From Marinobacter halotolerans (GTDB lineage Bacteria > Pseudomonadota > Gammaproteobacteria > Pseudomonadales > Oleiphilaceae), in the NCBI RefSeq assembly GCF_008795985.1, contig NZ_VMHP01000002.1, positions 1,116,001-1,180,000 on the forward strand: 64,000 bases of DNA. The letters are read 5' to 3'. A program made the translations under genes and the position numbers. Each line of letters starts with the position of its first letter. Position 1 is the first letter of the stretch. Shown piece by piece: positions 11,589 through 21,867 of the stretch. The notes below the pieces were generated by a model. It was given only the letters and a program-made list of their open reading frames with translations, was not told the origin of the DNA and did no database searches.

Positions 11589-12086
11589 TCAGGCCGGAGC
11601 CTGGTTGGTAAGGCGCTCGGTGTTGATGGCCTGCGAATCCTGCTCGGCCTGGCGGAGATTCTGCCGGGCGGCCACTACCTGAATTTCACGCTTCTTCATT
11701 AGGTCTCCGAGGCTGATGTCGCTCAGAAACTGATGAATCTGGTCACTCAGATCCGACCAGAGATGGTGGGTAAGACATTTCTCACCATTCTGGCAGTCGC
11801 CTTTGTTCCCGCAGCGGGTTGTGTCCAGAGATTCGCTGACCGCATCCACAACTTCGGCAATGAACACCGCATCGGCACCACGGCTTAACTGATAACCGCC
11901 GCCGGGGCCTCGGATACTGGACACGAGCTGCTTTCGCCTTAGCCTTGAAAAGAGCTGCTCAAGGTACGAAAGCGAGATGCCCTGACGCTGGGATATATCA
12001 GCAAGACTGACCGGACCCTGGTCTCCGTGAAGAGCCAGATCAAGCATTGCTGTTACCGCATAGCGGCCTTTGGTGGTCAGTCTCAT
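11589..12086 (-). CDS. iscR: Fe-S cluster-sensing regulator IscR
   Basis: A 165-residue Rrf2-family regulator. It has an N-terminal winged helix ([18 protein letters not shown]) and the three cluster cysteines in [13 protein letters not shown] followed by LTHHLW, as in E. coli IscR. It normally represses the isc operon when it holds a 2Fe-2S cluster. It is followed by iscS with a 38-base gap. All ligand residues are kept, so sensing is expected to work. Confidence 0.95.
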   Translation of the reverse strand: MRLTTKGRYAVTAMLDLALHGDQGPVSLADISQRQGISLSYLEQLFSRLRRKQLVSSIRGPGGGYQLSRGADAVFIAEVVDAVSESLDTTRCGNKGDCQNGEKCLTHHLWSDLSDQIHQFLSDISLGDLMKKREIQVVAARQNLRQAEQDSQAINTERLTNQAPA

Positions 12087-12129
12087 AGAGTCAGCACCGC
12101 TCCGGTTTTATCGCAAAAATACAGGTTCG

Positions 12130-12158
12130 AGTATGAATTGACCCAGTATTTCAGTCAA
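12130..12158 (-). promoter_or_regulatory. Probable sigma-70 promoter of iscR with an IscR-like half site
   Basis: On the minus strand, TTGACT (12153-12158) and CATACT (12130-12135) are separated by 17 bases, about 45 bases upstream of iscR. ATACTTGACT at the -35 matches the left half of the type-1 IscR motif (ATA..YYGACT). The right half does not fit the consensus spacing, so autoregulation is plausible but not shown. Confidence 0.6.
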
Positions 12159-12162
12159 GTAT

Positions 12163-12936
12163 TCACCGCTGGGGCGGTTCATCATCCCGGACACAGTCAA
12201 AGTCCTCTTCTTCCAGCGGTGGAAGTGCGCCGTTCTGGTACTCGCTGTTCACTTTCCTGAGTGCCTTGCACATGTTCTCGATCCGATCGTCCACGACGTG
12301 CATATGATCCAGCAGGCTGCGCATGGCGCGGGCAACCGGGTCCGGCATCTCCTCGGTGACGCCATAGGCATCGAAGCCCATGCGCTCTTCCATCTCTTTA
12401 CGGCGTTGATCGTCTTCACCCTTGCGCTTGGCCACGATGCGGCCGGGGATGCCCACAACGGTAGCGCCCTCCGGCACCGCCTTGGTCACCACCGAGTTGG
12501 AACCGATCTTCGCGCCGGCCCCCACTTCAAAGGGGCCCAGGATTTTCGCACCGGCTCCGACCACCACACCATTACCCAGCGTTGGATGGCGCTTGCCCTT
12601 GTTCCAGCTGGTTCCACCCAGGGTAACGCCCTGGTAAAGCGTTACATCGTCGCCGATCACCGTGGTTTCACCAATAACCACGCCCATACCGTGATCAATG
12701 AAAAAGCGTCGACCGATGGTAGCGCCAGGATGGATCTCGATGCCGGTAATCCAGCGGGCAAGAGTAGAAAAGGTTCGGGCAAGCCATTTAAGCCCCAGGC
12801 CCCAGAGCCAGTGCGAAAACCGGTGACACAGCAGCGCGTGGAGTCCGGGATAGTTGGTCAGCACCTCAAACGTATTTCTGGCCGCCGGATCGCGATGAAA
12901 CACGCTTCTCACATCTTCCCTCAAGCGCTCAAACAT
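12163..12936 (-). CDS. cysE: Serine O-acetyltransferase
   Basis: A 257-residue left-handed beta-helix acetyltransferase making O-acetylserine, the first step of cysteine synthesis and thus sulfur supply for IscS. The N-terminal helical part includes HRFSHWLW. Hexapeptide repeats carry [32 protein letters not shown] and [14 protein letters not shown]. The start at 12936 (MFERLRED) fits the family. The C-terminus carries an acidic extension. It overlaps neither neighbour and lies between trmJ and iscR, the usual place. Confidence 0.95.
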   Translation of the reverse strand: MFERLREDVRSVFHRDPAARNTFEVLTNYPGLHALLCHRFSHWLWGLGLKWLARTFSTLARWITGIEIHPGATIGRRFFIDHGMGVVIGETTVIGDDVTLYQGVTLGGTSWNKGKRHPTLGNGVVVGAGAKILGPFEVGAGAKIGSNSVVTKAVPEGATVVGIPGRIVAKRKGEDDQRRKEMEERMGFDAYGVTEEMPDPVARAMRSLLDHMHVVDDRIENMCKALRKVNSEYQNGALPPLEEEDFDCVRDDEPPQR

Positions 12937-12940
12937 AATG

Positions 12941-13786
12941 TTATTCCTGTTCACCTGGGATTGTTTTCACCCGTGAGCCGTTTCCGGGCCCGCCTGCGGA
13001 TTTCTGAACGGCCGTCAGGATACCCCGGAGTATGTTGATTTCCATCTGGTCCATCTGAGCCCGCTGAAAAAGCCGGCGCAAACGGGTCATTAGCTGGCGG
13101 GGTTTCTCACGACGATGGAACTCCACGTCCACCAACACCTGCTCCAGATGCTCGAAAAAGCTCTCGACATCCTGAACCGGCGCCGGAGAAACATCCCAGC
13201 CCGGATCGCTCGGGGCTACCATTGGCCTTAAATAGGGGCTCTGCTCCCCTCCTTCAACGCCGCGAAGAAAATACATTCGTAATTCGTAACACACCACCTG
13301 CACAGCCATGGACAGATTCAACGAGCTGTAGTCCGGATTCGAAGGGATATGGATGTGAAAATGGCACCGCTGTAGCTCGTCATTGCTCAGCCCGTGATTC
13401 TCCCGCCCGAAGACCAGCGCAACCGGCCCGGCAACGGACTGCTCAAATGCCTTTGCAGCGGCATCCGGGGGCGCAATGACCGGCCAGGGCACTTTTCTTC
13501 CCCGGGCGCTGGTACCCATCACGCAGACGCAGTCTGAAATAGCCTCATCAAGGCTTTCACACACACGGGCGTTGTCCAGCACATCAGACGCGCCGGCAGA
13601 GCGTGCATATGAGGCTTCATCCGGAAAGGAAGCCGGATTGACCAGATACAGATTACCCAACCCCATGTTTTTCATTGCGCGGGCGACTGCGCCAATGTTG
13701 CCGGAATGAGAGGTTTCAACCAGAACAATGCGAATCTGGTCGGTAAACCCGCGGTTGCTGTCCTGAGGCAATGCAGACTTGTGCAT
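12941..13786 (-). CDS. trmJ: tRNA (Cm32/Um32) 2'-O-methyltransferase TrmJ
   Basis: A 281-residue SPOUT-class methyltransferase that methylates the ribose of residue 32 in several tRNAs. It has [20 protein letters not shown] at the N-terminus and the knot motifs [16 protein letters not shown] and [17 protein letters not shown]. The C-terminal helical part ([13 protein letters not shown]) is typical of TrmJ. It is divergent from suhB and upstream of cysE, as in E. coli and Pseudomonas. Confidence 0.94.
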   Translation of the reverse strand: MHKSALPQDSNRGFTDQIRIVLVETSHSGNIGAVARAMKNMGLGNLYLVNPASFPDEASYARSAGASDVLDNARVCESLDEAISDCVCVMGTSARGRKVPWPVIAPPDAAAKAFEQSVAGPVALVFGRENHGLSNDELQRCHFHIHIPSNPDYSSLNLSMAVQVVCYELRMYFLRGVEGGEQSPYLRPMVAPSDPGWDVSPAPVQDVESFFEHLEQVLVDVEFHRREKPRQLMTRLRRLFQRAQMDQMEINILRGILTAVQKSAGGPGNGSRVKTIPGEQE

Positions 13787-13859
13787 GTGAAGACGATCTC
13801 TGTTTGCGTTTGGAAAAGGCGGCCAGCATACCAGATTTGCCCTTTACACGGTCCCCCGG

Positions 13860-13891
13860 GATAACACCGACACGCAGCAGTCGGTGTTATC
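13860..13891. repeat. Perfect 12-bp inverted repeat between trmJ and suhB
   Basis: GATAACACCGAC (13860-13871) and its exact complement (13880-13891) flank an 8-base loop in the divergent trmJ/suhB region. No T run follows on either strand. It could be an operator for a dimeric regulator or a leader hairpin. Confidence 0.6.
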
Positions 13892-13971
13892 GCGCATGTT
13901 AAAACCATACAAGGGGGTTTGGTTTTTGTTATGCTATGCGCCCTTCACACACCTGGGAAATGATCACTCAG

Positions 13972-14769
13972 ATGCAACCAGCGATTAAAATGGCCCTCCG
14001 CGTAGCACGACAGGGCTCCGATTACCTCAAAGCACATTTTGAACGCCAGGAACCCAATGGCGACAGTGATGACCGTGCAAAGCAGCTTGAGCGAGTGGAA
14101 CAGTCGGTTTACGACAACTTTTCCGAACAGCTCGAGAAGGCCTATAAAGACCACACCATTGCCGCTCTGAACGAGTCTGATGCCGGGCAGAGCGAGAAGA
14201 GCTGGCATATCTTCCCCGTTCTGGGTCGCCAAAACTTTCTGCGAGGCATTCCCGACTTTGCGTTGGCCCTGGTACAGAAGCGGAACAATCGCACCGAAAA
14301 CCTGTTGCTGATCAATCCGGTCACCGGCGAGGAATACTCGGCCAGTCGCGGACATGGCGCGGCGTTGAACAGCCGTCGGGTTCGGACCAGTGAAACCAAG
14401 CACGCAGACCGGGCTGCCATTGTCAGCAACCTGCTGGACCAGACCCGCCGTGGCGATGACCCGCTGATCTGGGGTGAAATGGCGTCGATGCTGGCAAAAG
14501 ACAGCAGCATGTTCAGAACCGCAGGCTGTGTTGCGCTGGATGTCGCCCGAGTGGCGTCCGGCCACCTTGACGCCGCTGTCATCTTCCGCCCGGAACCGGC
14601 TGATCTGGCTATCGGCGTCACACTGGCGATGGAATCCGGTGCACTGACCGGCGATTTCTCCGGCAACCCGTTTACCGACAAAGCCAAACAACTGGTGGTG
14701 GCCAATCCGAAGCTCTTCCGCGAAGTTCTGAAAACACTTCATCCCTTCCGTGGCCGCCTCCCCCAGTAA
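13972..14769 (+). CDS. suhB: SuhB-like inositol monophosphatase family protein, degenerate active site
   Basis: A 265-residue member of the inositol monophosphatase fold in the conserved place next to trmJ. It aligns with E. coli SuhB along its length (MQPAIKMALRVARQG, FRTAGCVALDVARVASGHLD). Active-site blocks are altered: EESGE is replaced by NESDAG, the DPLDGT metal motif by FPVLGRQN, and WDFAAG by PADLAIG. Phosphatase activity is therefore doubtful. E. coli SuhB also acts in rRNA antitermination, a role that does not need catalysis, so a pseudoenzyme is reasonable. The start at 13972 matches the family N-terminus; upstream ATGs at 13936 and 13960 are alternatives. Confidence 0.85.
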   Translation: MQPAIKMALRVARQGSDYLKAHFERQEPNGDSDDRAKQLERVEQSVYDNFSEQLEKAYKDHTIAALNESDAGQSEKSWHIFPVLGRQNFLRGIPDFALALVQKRNNRTENLLLINPVTGEEYSASRGHGAALNSRRVRTSETKHADRAAIVSNLLDQTRRGDDPLIWGEMASMLAKDSSMFRTAGCVALDVARVASGHLDAAVIFRPEPADLAIGVTLAMESGALTGDFSGNPFTDKAKQLVVANPKLFREVLKTLHPFRGRLPQ

Positions 14770-14810
14770 AGACAGGTAAGATCCCGGAAAAGATGGCCGA
14801 CCAATAAAAA

Positions 14811-14840
14811 AGCCGCTTCCTTAACAGAAGCGGCTTTTTT
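14811..14840. terminator. Bidirectional rho-independent terminator, suhB/secF
   Basis: AGCCGCTTC (14811-14819) pairs with GAAGCGGCT (14827-14835) over a 7-base loop. A T run follows on the plus strand and an A run precedes it, so it can serve suhB and secF from both sides. Confidence 0.93.
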
Positions 14841-14858
14841 GTGCCCGTCAGGCGAACC

Positions 14859-15815
14859 TTACATGCGGTTCAGCCATTCCGGCGGCTCTTCAGTCTCTTC
14901 CTCGCTTCCCGCCAGGCCTTCCTTCGGCGGAACAACCAGGTCTTCCCTGTCGACGCCCATGGCAACCAGCAGGTTGGCCGATACGTAGATGGAGGAATAG
15001 GTACCTACCAGAACACCGATAATCAGCGCGATGGAAAAGTTGTTGATCGCTTCGCCGCCCAGAAAGAACAGAGCCAGAAGCACAACCAGCGTGGTACCAG
15101 ACGTATTAAGAGTCCGGGTAATGGTCTGGTGAATGGATTCGTTGATAACGTGTGAAGAATCACCCTCGCGCATTTTACGAAAGTTTTCACGGATACGGTC
15201 CGCTACAACGATGGTGTCGTTGAGCGAGTAACCGATAACCGCTAGCAAGGCTGCCAACACACTCAGGTCGAAGGTCCACTGGAACAGCGAGAATACGCCC
15301 AAAACAATAATCACATCGTGGGCAAGCGGCACGACCGACGCGATGCCGAATTTGAACTGGAATCGCATACCGACGTAGATCAGAACCACTGCCAGAGCTA
15401 TGAGCAGCCCCAGGCCACTGTCCTCTTTCAGCTTATCGCCAACCTGGGAGCCTACGAACTCGGAGCTCACCAGCTCAAGCTGATCTCCTCCGGCCTTTAG
15501 CGCCTCGACAACCTGGGGAGCCAGTTTGTCATCAGATGCCTCTGCCATGCGGACCAGCACAGTAGTATCAGCGCCAAAGTTCTGAACCACGAACTGCTCG
15601 TAGCCGGCCTCGTTGAGGGTTTCCCGGATATCGTCCAGCTCCGGAGAAACTTCGTACTCCAGCTCGACGGACGTGCCACCGGTAAAGTCCAGGCCATAGT
15701 TCAAGCCCCGTACGGCGAGCAGAGCGATGGAAATGACCACCAGGGCAATGGACAGAACGGAAGCAATTTTCCGAAAGCCCATGAAATCAATGGGTTTCTT
15801 GTCAACTTCAGACAT
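14859..15815 (-). CDS. secF: Protein translocase subunit SecF
   Basis: A 318-residue inner-membrane protein that works with SecD to use proton motive force in late Sec export. It has the SecF signature in GLNYGLDFTGGTSVELEY at the first membrane helix, and the C-terminal helices (VGMRFQFKFG, YSLNDTIVVADRIREN). ATG 15815 (MSEVDKKPIDF) is taken as the start and overlaps the end of secD by 8 bases. An upstream in-frame start would lie well inside secD. Confidence 0.95.
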   Translation of the reverse strand: MSEVDKKPIDFMGFRKIASVLSIALVVISIALLAVRGLNYGLDFTGGTSVELEYEVSPELDDIRETLNEAGYEQFVVQNFGADTTVLVRMAEASDDKLAPQVVEALKAGGDQLELVSSEFVGSQVGDKLKEDSGLGLLIALAVVLIYVGMRFQFKFGIASVVPLAHDVIIVLGVFSLFQWTFDLSVLAALLAVIGYSLNDTIVVADRIRENFRKMREGDSSHVINESIHQTITRTLNTSGTTLVVLLALFFLGGEAINNFSIALIIGVLVGTYSSIYVSANLLVAMGVDREDLVVPPKEGLAGSEEETEEPPEWLNRM

Positions 15816-17685
15816 TGGCTTGCTTCCCTCCAATCGAGAGCTTCTTGATGGTTCGACCGCCGTACACAAGATTGACAATGCTTCTACTGACCATCAACCC
15901 GGAGAACATGGACGTAAGGATACCGATGGACAGAGTAATGGCGAACCCTTTCACCGGGCCAGAGCCCATGGCGAAAAGAATCACAGCAACCAGAAGCGTC
16001 GTAATGTTGGCATCGACAATCGAGACAAAGGCCCGGGAGTAGCCCGCATTGATAGCCGATTGCGGCGGCACGCCGGTTTTCAGCTCCTCTTTTATCCGCT
16101 CGAATATCAGAACGTTGGCGTCCACCGCCATACCTACCGTGAGAACGATACCGGCAATACCCGGAAGCGTCAGAGTCGCCGACAGGATGGACATGCAGGC
16201 AATCAGCAACATCAGGTTAAGGGTAAGCGTGACACTGGCGATCAGACCGAAGCCACGGTAGTAGACCAGCATATAAGCCAGCACCAGGGCGAAGCCGAGA
16301 ATGACCGACATCAAACCAGCATCGATATTTTTCTGGCCAAGGCTCGGTCCGATGGTGCGTTCCTGTACAAAGTACATGGGTGCCGCAAGCGCACCGGCCC
16401 TCAGCAGCAGCGCAAGCTCAGATGCTTCGGTGACTGAATCCAGTCCGGTAATCCGGAAACTTGAGCCCAGTGCCGACTGAATGGTCGCCAGACTGATGAT
16501 GCCCTTCTCGACCACCCGCTCCTCGACGGTGCGTGACTCGCCATCCACCATGACTTCTTCGGTTTCGGTGCGGTATTCGATAAAGAGAACGGCCATTCGG
16601 CGGCCAATGGCATTGCGGGTCGCCCGGTTCATCAGGTCACCGCCAACGGAATCCATGGTGATGTTGACCTGCGGCTGCCCGTTCTCGTCAAAGGCCTGCT
16701 GGGCGTTTGACACGTTATCGCCGGTCACGATCACTTCCTCGTCCAGGCGCGCGGTCCGGTTCGGGTTATCGCGGAACGGGAACACCTCGACCTCGCTGGA
16801 AGCGGCATCCTGGCGTGCTTCCAGGCGGAATTCCAGGTTCGCCGTCGCGCCAAGTACCCGTTTCGCGGCGGCTGTATCCTGAACACCCGGCAGCTCGACA
16901 ATGATCTTGTCTGCACCCTGACGCTGGACCAGCGGCTCGGCAACACCCAGTTCGTTGACCCGGTTGCGGATGGTCGTCAGGTTCTGTTGCAAAGCGTAGT
17001 CCTGGATTGACTGGACTTCGGCTTCGGACAGGGTCAGTTCAAGCTCAAATCCACCCTCTTCGGTCTCGTTCTCGTCGATCTGGAACTGAATGAATTCATC
17101 GCGGATCAGACTGAGGGCCTCCGCCCGATCTTCAGCATCGCGGAAGGTAAAGGCAATGGAACGACTGCCTTCGACCTCACCACCACGGTAGCGGATGCGC
17201 TCATCACGCAATTGGCGCTTGATCTGGCCGGCAACGGCTTCGAGACGCTGCTCGAGGGCGGTTTCCATATCCACTTCCAGCAGGAAGTGAACACCACCAC
17301 GAAGATCCAGGCCCAGCTTCATCGGGCCGGCGCCCAGGGCACGCAGCCAGTCTGGCGTGGATGCCGCCATGTTCAGAGCCACCAGATAGTCACGTCCGAG
17401 CGCCTGCTGAACCACGGGGCGCGCCCGAAGTTGCTGTTCAGCGGTAGTAAAACGGATCAGTGCGTCCCGCTCCTGGAGACTGGAGCTCTTGACCTCTATA
17501 CCTTCGGCTTCAAGTGCATCAACCGCGCGCTCAAGAATGCGCTGATCAACAACCGTGGTGCTTCTGGCACCGGTGATCTGTACGGCGTAGTCATCGGGGA
17601 ACAGGTTCGGTAAGGCATAAATAAACCCGATCACCAACGCAAACACGATGATCAGATTTTTCCAGAGCGGATACTTGTTCAGCAT
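15808..17685 (-). CDS. secD: Protein translocase subunit SecD
   Basis: A 625-residue inner-membrane protein with six predicted helices. The first helix is near the N-terminus (NLIIVFALVIGFIYALP), followed by a large periplasmic P1 domain and a block of five helices (GLMSVILGFALVLAYMLVYY to FSGLMVSRSIVNLVY). Family motifs LGLDLRGGVHFLLEVD and GMAVDANVLIFERIKEE are present. It sits between yajC and secF as in most proteobacteria. Confidence 0.97.
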   Translation of the reverse strand: MLNKYPLWKNLIIVFALVIGFIYALPNLFPDDYAVQITGARSTTVVDQRILERAVDALEAEGIEVKSSSLQERDALIRFTTAEQQLRARPVVQQALGRDYLVALNMAASTPDWLRALGAGPMKLGLDLRGGVHFLLEVDMETALEQRLEAVAGQIKRQLRDERIRYRGGEVEGSRSIAFTFRDAEDRAEALSLIRDEFIQFQIDENETEEGGFELELTLSEAEVQSIQDYALQQNLTTIRNRVNELGVAEPLVQRQGADKIIVELPGVQDTAAAKRVLGATANLEFRLEARQDAASSEVEVFPFRDNPNRTARLDEEVIVTGDNVSNAQQAFDENGQPQVNITMDSVGGDLMNRATRNAIGRRMAVLFIEYRTETEEVMVDGESRTVEERVVEKGIISLATIQSALGSSFRITGLDSVTEASELALLLRAGALAAPMYFVQERTIGPSLGQKNIDAGLMSVILGFALVLAYMLVYYRGFGLIASVTLTLNLMLLIACMSILSATLTLPGIAGIVLTVGMAVDANVLIFERIKEELKTGVPPQSAINAGYSRAFVSIVDANITTLLVAVILFAMGSGPVKGFAITLSIGILTSMFSGLMVSRSIVNLVYGGRTIKKLSIGGKQANV

Positions 17686-17697
17686 GGGGTCCCTTTA

Positions 17698-17717
17698 AGC
17701 CGGCCGGGAGGCCGGCT
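17698..17717. repeat. 8-bp GC-rich hairpin between yajC and secD
   Basis: AGCCGGCC (17698-17705) and GGCCGGCT (17710-17717) flank a 4-base loop directly upstream of the secD ribosome-binding site. No T run follows on the minus strand, so it is more likely an intercistronic stability or translation element than a terminator. Confidence 0.55.
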
Positions 17718-17778
17718 GTATTTCTCAGCTTGGCAACGAAAGATCAGGCCCGCCTGGGCCAACCATCAGATGTTATTC

Positions 17779-18144
17779 TCAGACGTCTTTCAGGGTGCCT
17801 TTAGGAAGAGCGGCTGCAACAGCTACTTTCTGAACTTTCACTTCAACGTTGTCAGAGATTTCCAGAGTGATGAAATCATCAGCAACCTTGGTGATTTTGC
17901 CGGCAACGCCGCCAGACGTGACCACTTCGTCACCCTTGTTCAGGCCTTCCATCAGTGCTTTATGTTCTTTGGTGCGCTTGGACTGGGGACGCCAGATCAG
18001 GAAATAGAAAATCAGAATGAAGCCGGCAAAGAAAATCACCTGCCCCATAACGCCCATACCCTGGCCGGCTGGTGCGCTTTGAGCCAGGGCGAGTGCCGGC
18101 ATTACGGCAAGAAAAGCGGCAACAAGCAGCTTGATAGATTTCAT
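17779..18144 (-). CDS. yajC: Sec translocon accessory protein YajC
   Basis: A 121-residue small membrane protein of the SecDF-YajC complex. It has an N-terminal hydrophobic leader ending ALALAQ, one helix (VIFFAGFILIFYFLIWRPQ), and the conserved RPQSKRTKEH followed by a small cytoplasmic beta domain (GDEVVTSGGVAGKI). I chose ATG 18144 because it has GGAG upstream; a start seven codons earlier is possible. Confidence 0.95.
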   Translation of the reverse strand: MKSIKLLVAAFLAVMPALALAQSAPAGQGMGVMGQVIFFAGFILIFYFLIWRPQSKRTKEHKALMEGLNKGDEVVTSGGVAGKITKVADDFITLEISDNVEVKVQKVAVAAALPKGTLKDV

Positions 18145-18206
18145 GGTTACATCTCCGTTGGTCATTAGATTCGGATAGCTAAGACACCCGGCTGCCAGAG
18201 GCCATA

Positions 18207-20374
<2,168 letters not shown>

Positions 20375-20450
20375 GGGCACAGTTGCACAAGCATGTTGGC
20401 TGGAAACGTGGTGGCCGGAGACCTGGCTGGGGAAAATCTGCTTTCTCTGG

Positions 20451-20537
20451 TGGTAGCGGAGGCCGGACTCGAACCGGCACGCTCTTGCGAGCAAGGGATT
20501 TTGAATCCCTCATGTCTACCAATTTCATCACTCCGCC
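20451..20537 (-). tRNA. tRNA-Leu (anticodon CAA)
   Basis: The minus strand folds into a class II tRNA of 87 bases. The anticodon arm is AGGGA-TTCAAAA-TCCCT, giving CAA. There is a long variable arm (TGCTCGCAAGAGCG), the T arm GCCGGTTCGAGTCCGGC, and an encoded CCA. The acceptor stem pairs fully with a G-U at the first position. Confidence 0.95.
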
Positions 20538-20583
20538 AATTCTAGAGTGCTGGCGATTATACTGACGTGGAGTGCGAAAGCAA

Positions 20584-20605
20584 TAACCGGCGCATCAACC
20601 GGTTA
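20584..20605 (-). terminator. Possible terminator after flgL
   Basis: TAACCGG (20584-20590) and CCGGTTA (20599-20605) form a 7-bp stem with an 8-base loop just downstream of flgL on the minus strand. The following T stretch is weak (TTGCTTT), so it may end the long flagellar transcript only in part. Confidence 0.5.
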
Positions 20606-20620
20606 ACCATCCTCAGCCGA

Positions 20621-21838
20621 CTACAACTGATCAAACAGGGACAACCCTGAGACCCGGGCAAAAGATTGTTGAGCAGCCTGCAGAACAAAGCTCTGAAAGC
20701 TAAGATTGCTGATGGCTTCGGCGTAATCAACATCCCTGAGTTCGGAACGTATTTCCTCGCTATACACCGACGAATCCTCGAGAAACCCCCTGGTGGATTC
20801 CACGGCATTCAGGCGGCCGCCCAGTTCAGTCTGTTTCAAAACCACACTTTCCTGAGCGTTATCGAGGTTGGCCAGGCTGTTGGCAATCAGATCGTTGTAT
20901 TCATCCTGGCCAGCTGGCGTGCCTTTGTTGATGCTGTCGAGCCCGGCAATGAGCTTTTCGATTGTACCAAAAACCGACTGTCTTCCAGCGGTGTCGATCG
21001 TAAACTGGTCGCCAACTGCTTCATCACTGATGGTTGCTCGAACCCCTGCAATTTCAAATGGTTCGCCACTAGTGTAAGGCACTGGTGATCCCGGGAGCGG
21101 GTTGCCGGTGCGGCTGTTGGTCACCGTCAGCGAACCAAGGCCCGCATCAACGGTAATCACAATATCGTCCGGAGCTACTGTGGAATAGAGTTCCTGATCG
21201 ATCACTTCAACACTGTTAATTCGCCCATCAGTTAGCGGTGCCGTTGGGGTAGTGTTCTCTCCGGAAACGGCAGCCGATATCGTTGAAAATATCCCTTTCC
21301 CGTGATCACTAATGGGCACGGTCACCCCATCATCAATCTCCAGTGACCGCTGGCCCTCATCTCCCTGATAGACCCAACTCCCGCTGGCATTCTGTGCAAA
21401 CGCCGGCGTGTCGCCCTGGAATCCACTGAATATATACTCTCCGGACGCATCCCGGGTGTTGGTAATATCCGCCAGCTGTCCCAGCCGTTCTTTCAGTTCC
21501 GCAGAAATGGACCTGCGGTCGTTCGGGGACAGGGCCCCGCTACCAGCCTGTACGGTCAGTTCGCGGACCCGCTGGATAACGTCAACGGATCGTCCCAGAG
21601 CGTCCTCCTCCTGTTCCAGACGGTTCTCCGCAAGGCTCACATTGCGCTGGTAGGTATCGATGCGCTGCAGTTCCTGGTCCAGCTTCAGGATGCGGGCAGC
21701 CGCCACCGGGTCGTCAGACGGTCTGTTCACCCTCTTACCCGTTGAAATCTGCTCCTGGGTCTGCGCCAGGTTACTGTTAAGATCCTGCAAACGGTTAATA
21801 CCGCCTGAAAAAATCTGCTGTGATGATACCCTGATCAT
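20621..21838 (-). CDS. flgL: Flagellar hook-filament junction protein FlgL (HAP3)
   Basis: A 405-residue flagellin-like junction protein. The N-terminal D0/D1 part is MIRVSSQQIFSGGINRLQ with QISTGKRVNRPSDDP, and the C-terminal coiled part is QESVVLKQTELGGRLNAVE to ARVSGLSLFDQL. It is longer than the 317-residue E. coli protein because of an expanded middle region. It joins the hook to the filament after FlgK. It is the last gene of the flgB-L run. Confidence 0.94.
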   Translation of the reverse strand: MIRVSSQQIFSGGINRLQDLNSNLAQTQEQISTGKRVNRPSDDPVAAARILKLDQELQRIDTYQRNVSLAENRLEQEEDALGRSVDVIQRVRELTVQAGSGALSPNDRRSISAELKERLGQLADITNTRDASGEYIFSGFQGDTPAFAQNASGSWVYQGDEGQRSLEIDDGVTVPISDHGKGIFSTISAAVSGENTTPTAPLTDGRINSVEVIDQELYSTVAPDDIVITVDAGLGSLTVTNSRTGNPLPGSPVPYTSGEPFEIAGVRATISDEAVGDQFTIDTAGRQSVFGTIEKLIAGLDSINKGTPAGQDEYNDLIANSLANLDNAQESVVLKQTELGGRLNAVESTRGFLEDSSVYSEEIRSELRDVDYAEAISNLSFQSFVLQAAQQSFARVSGLSLFDQL

Positions 21839-21867
21839 GTCAGTTCACCTCTCGTATCAACCGTCAT

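Noticed and set aside
15727..16437. Plus-strand frame of 236 residues over secD/secF
   Set aside because: Low-complexity antisense shadow of secD and secF.
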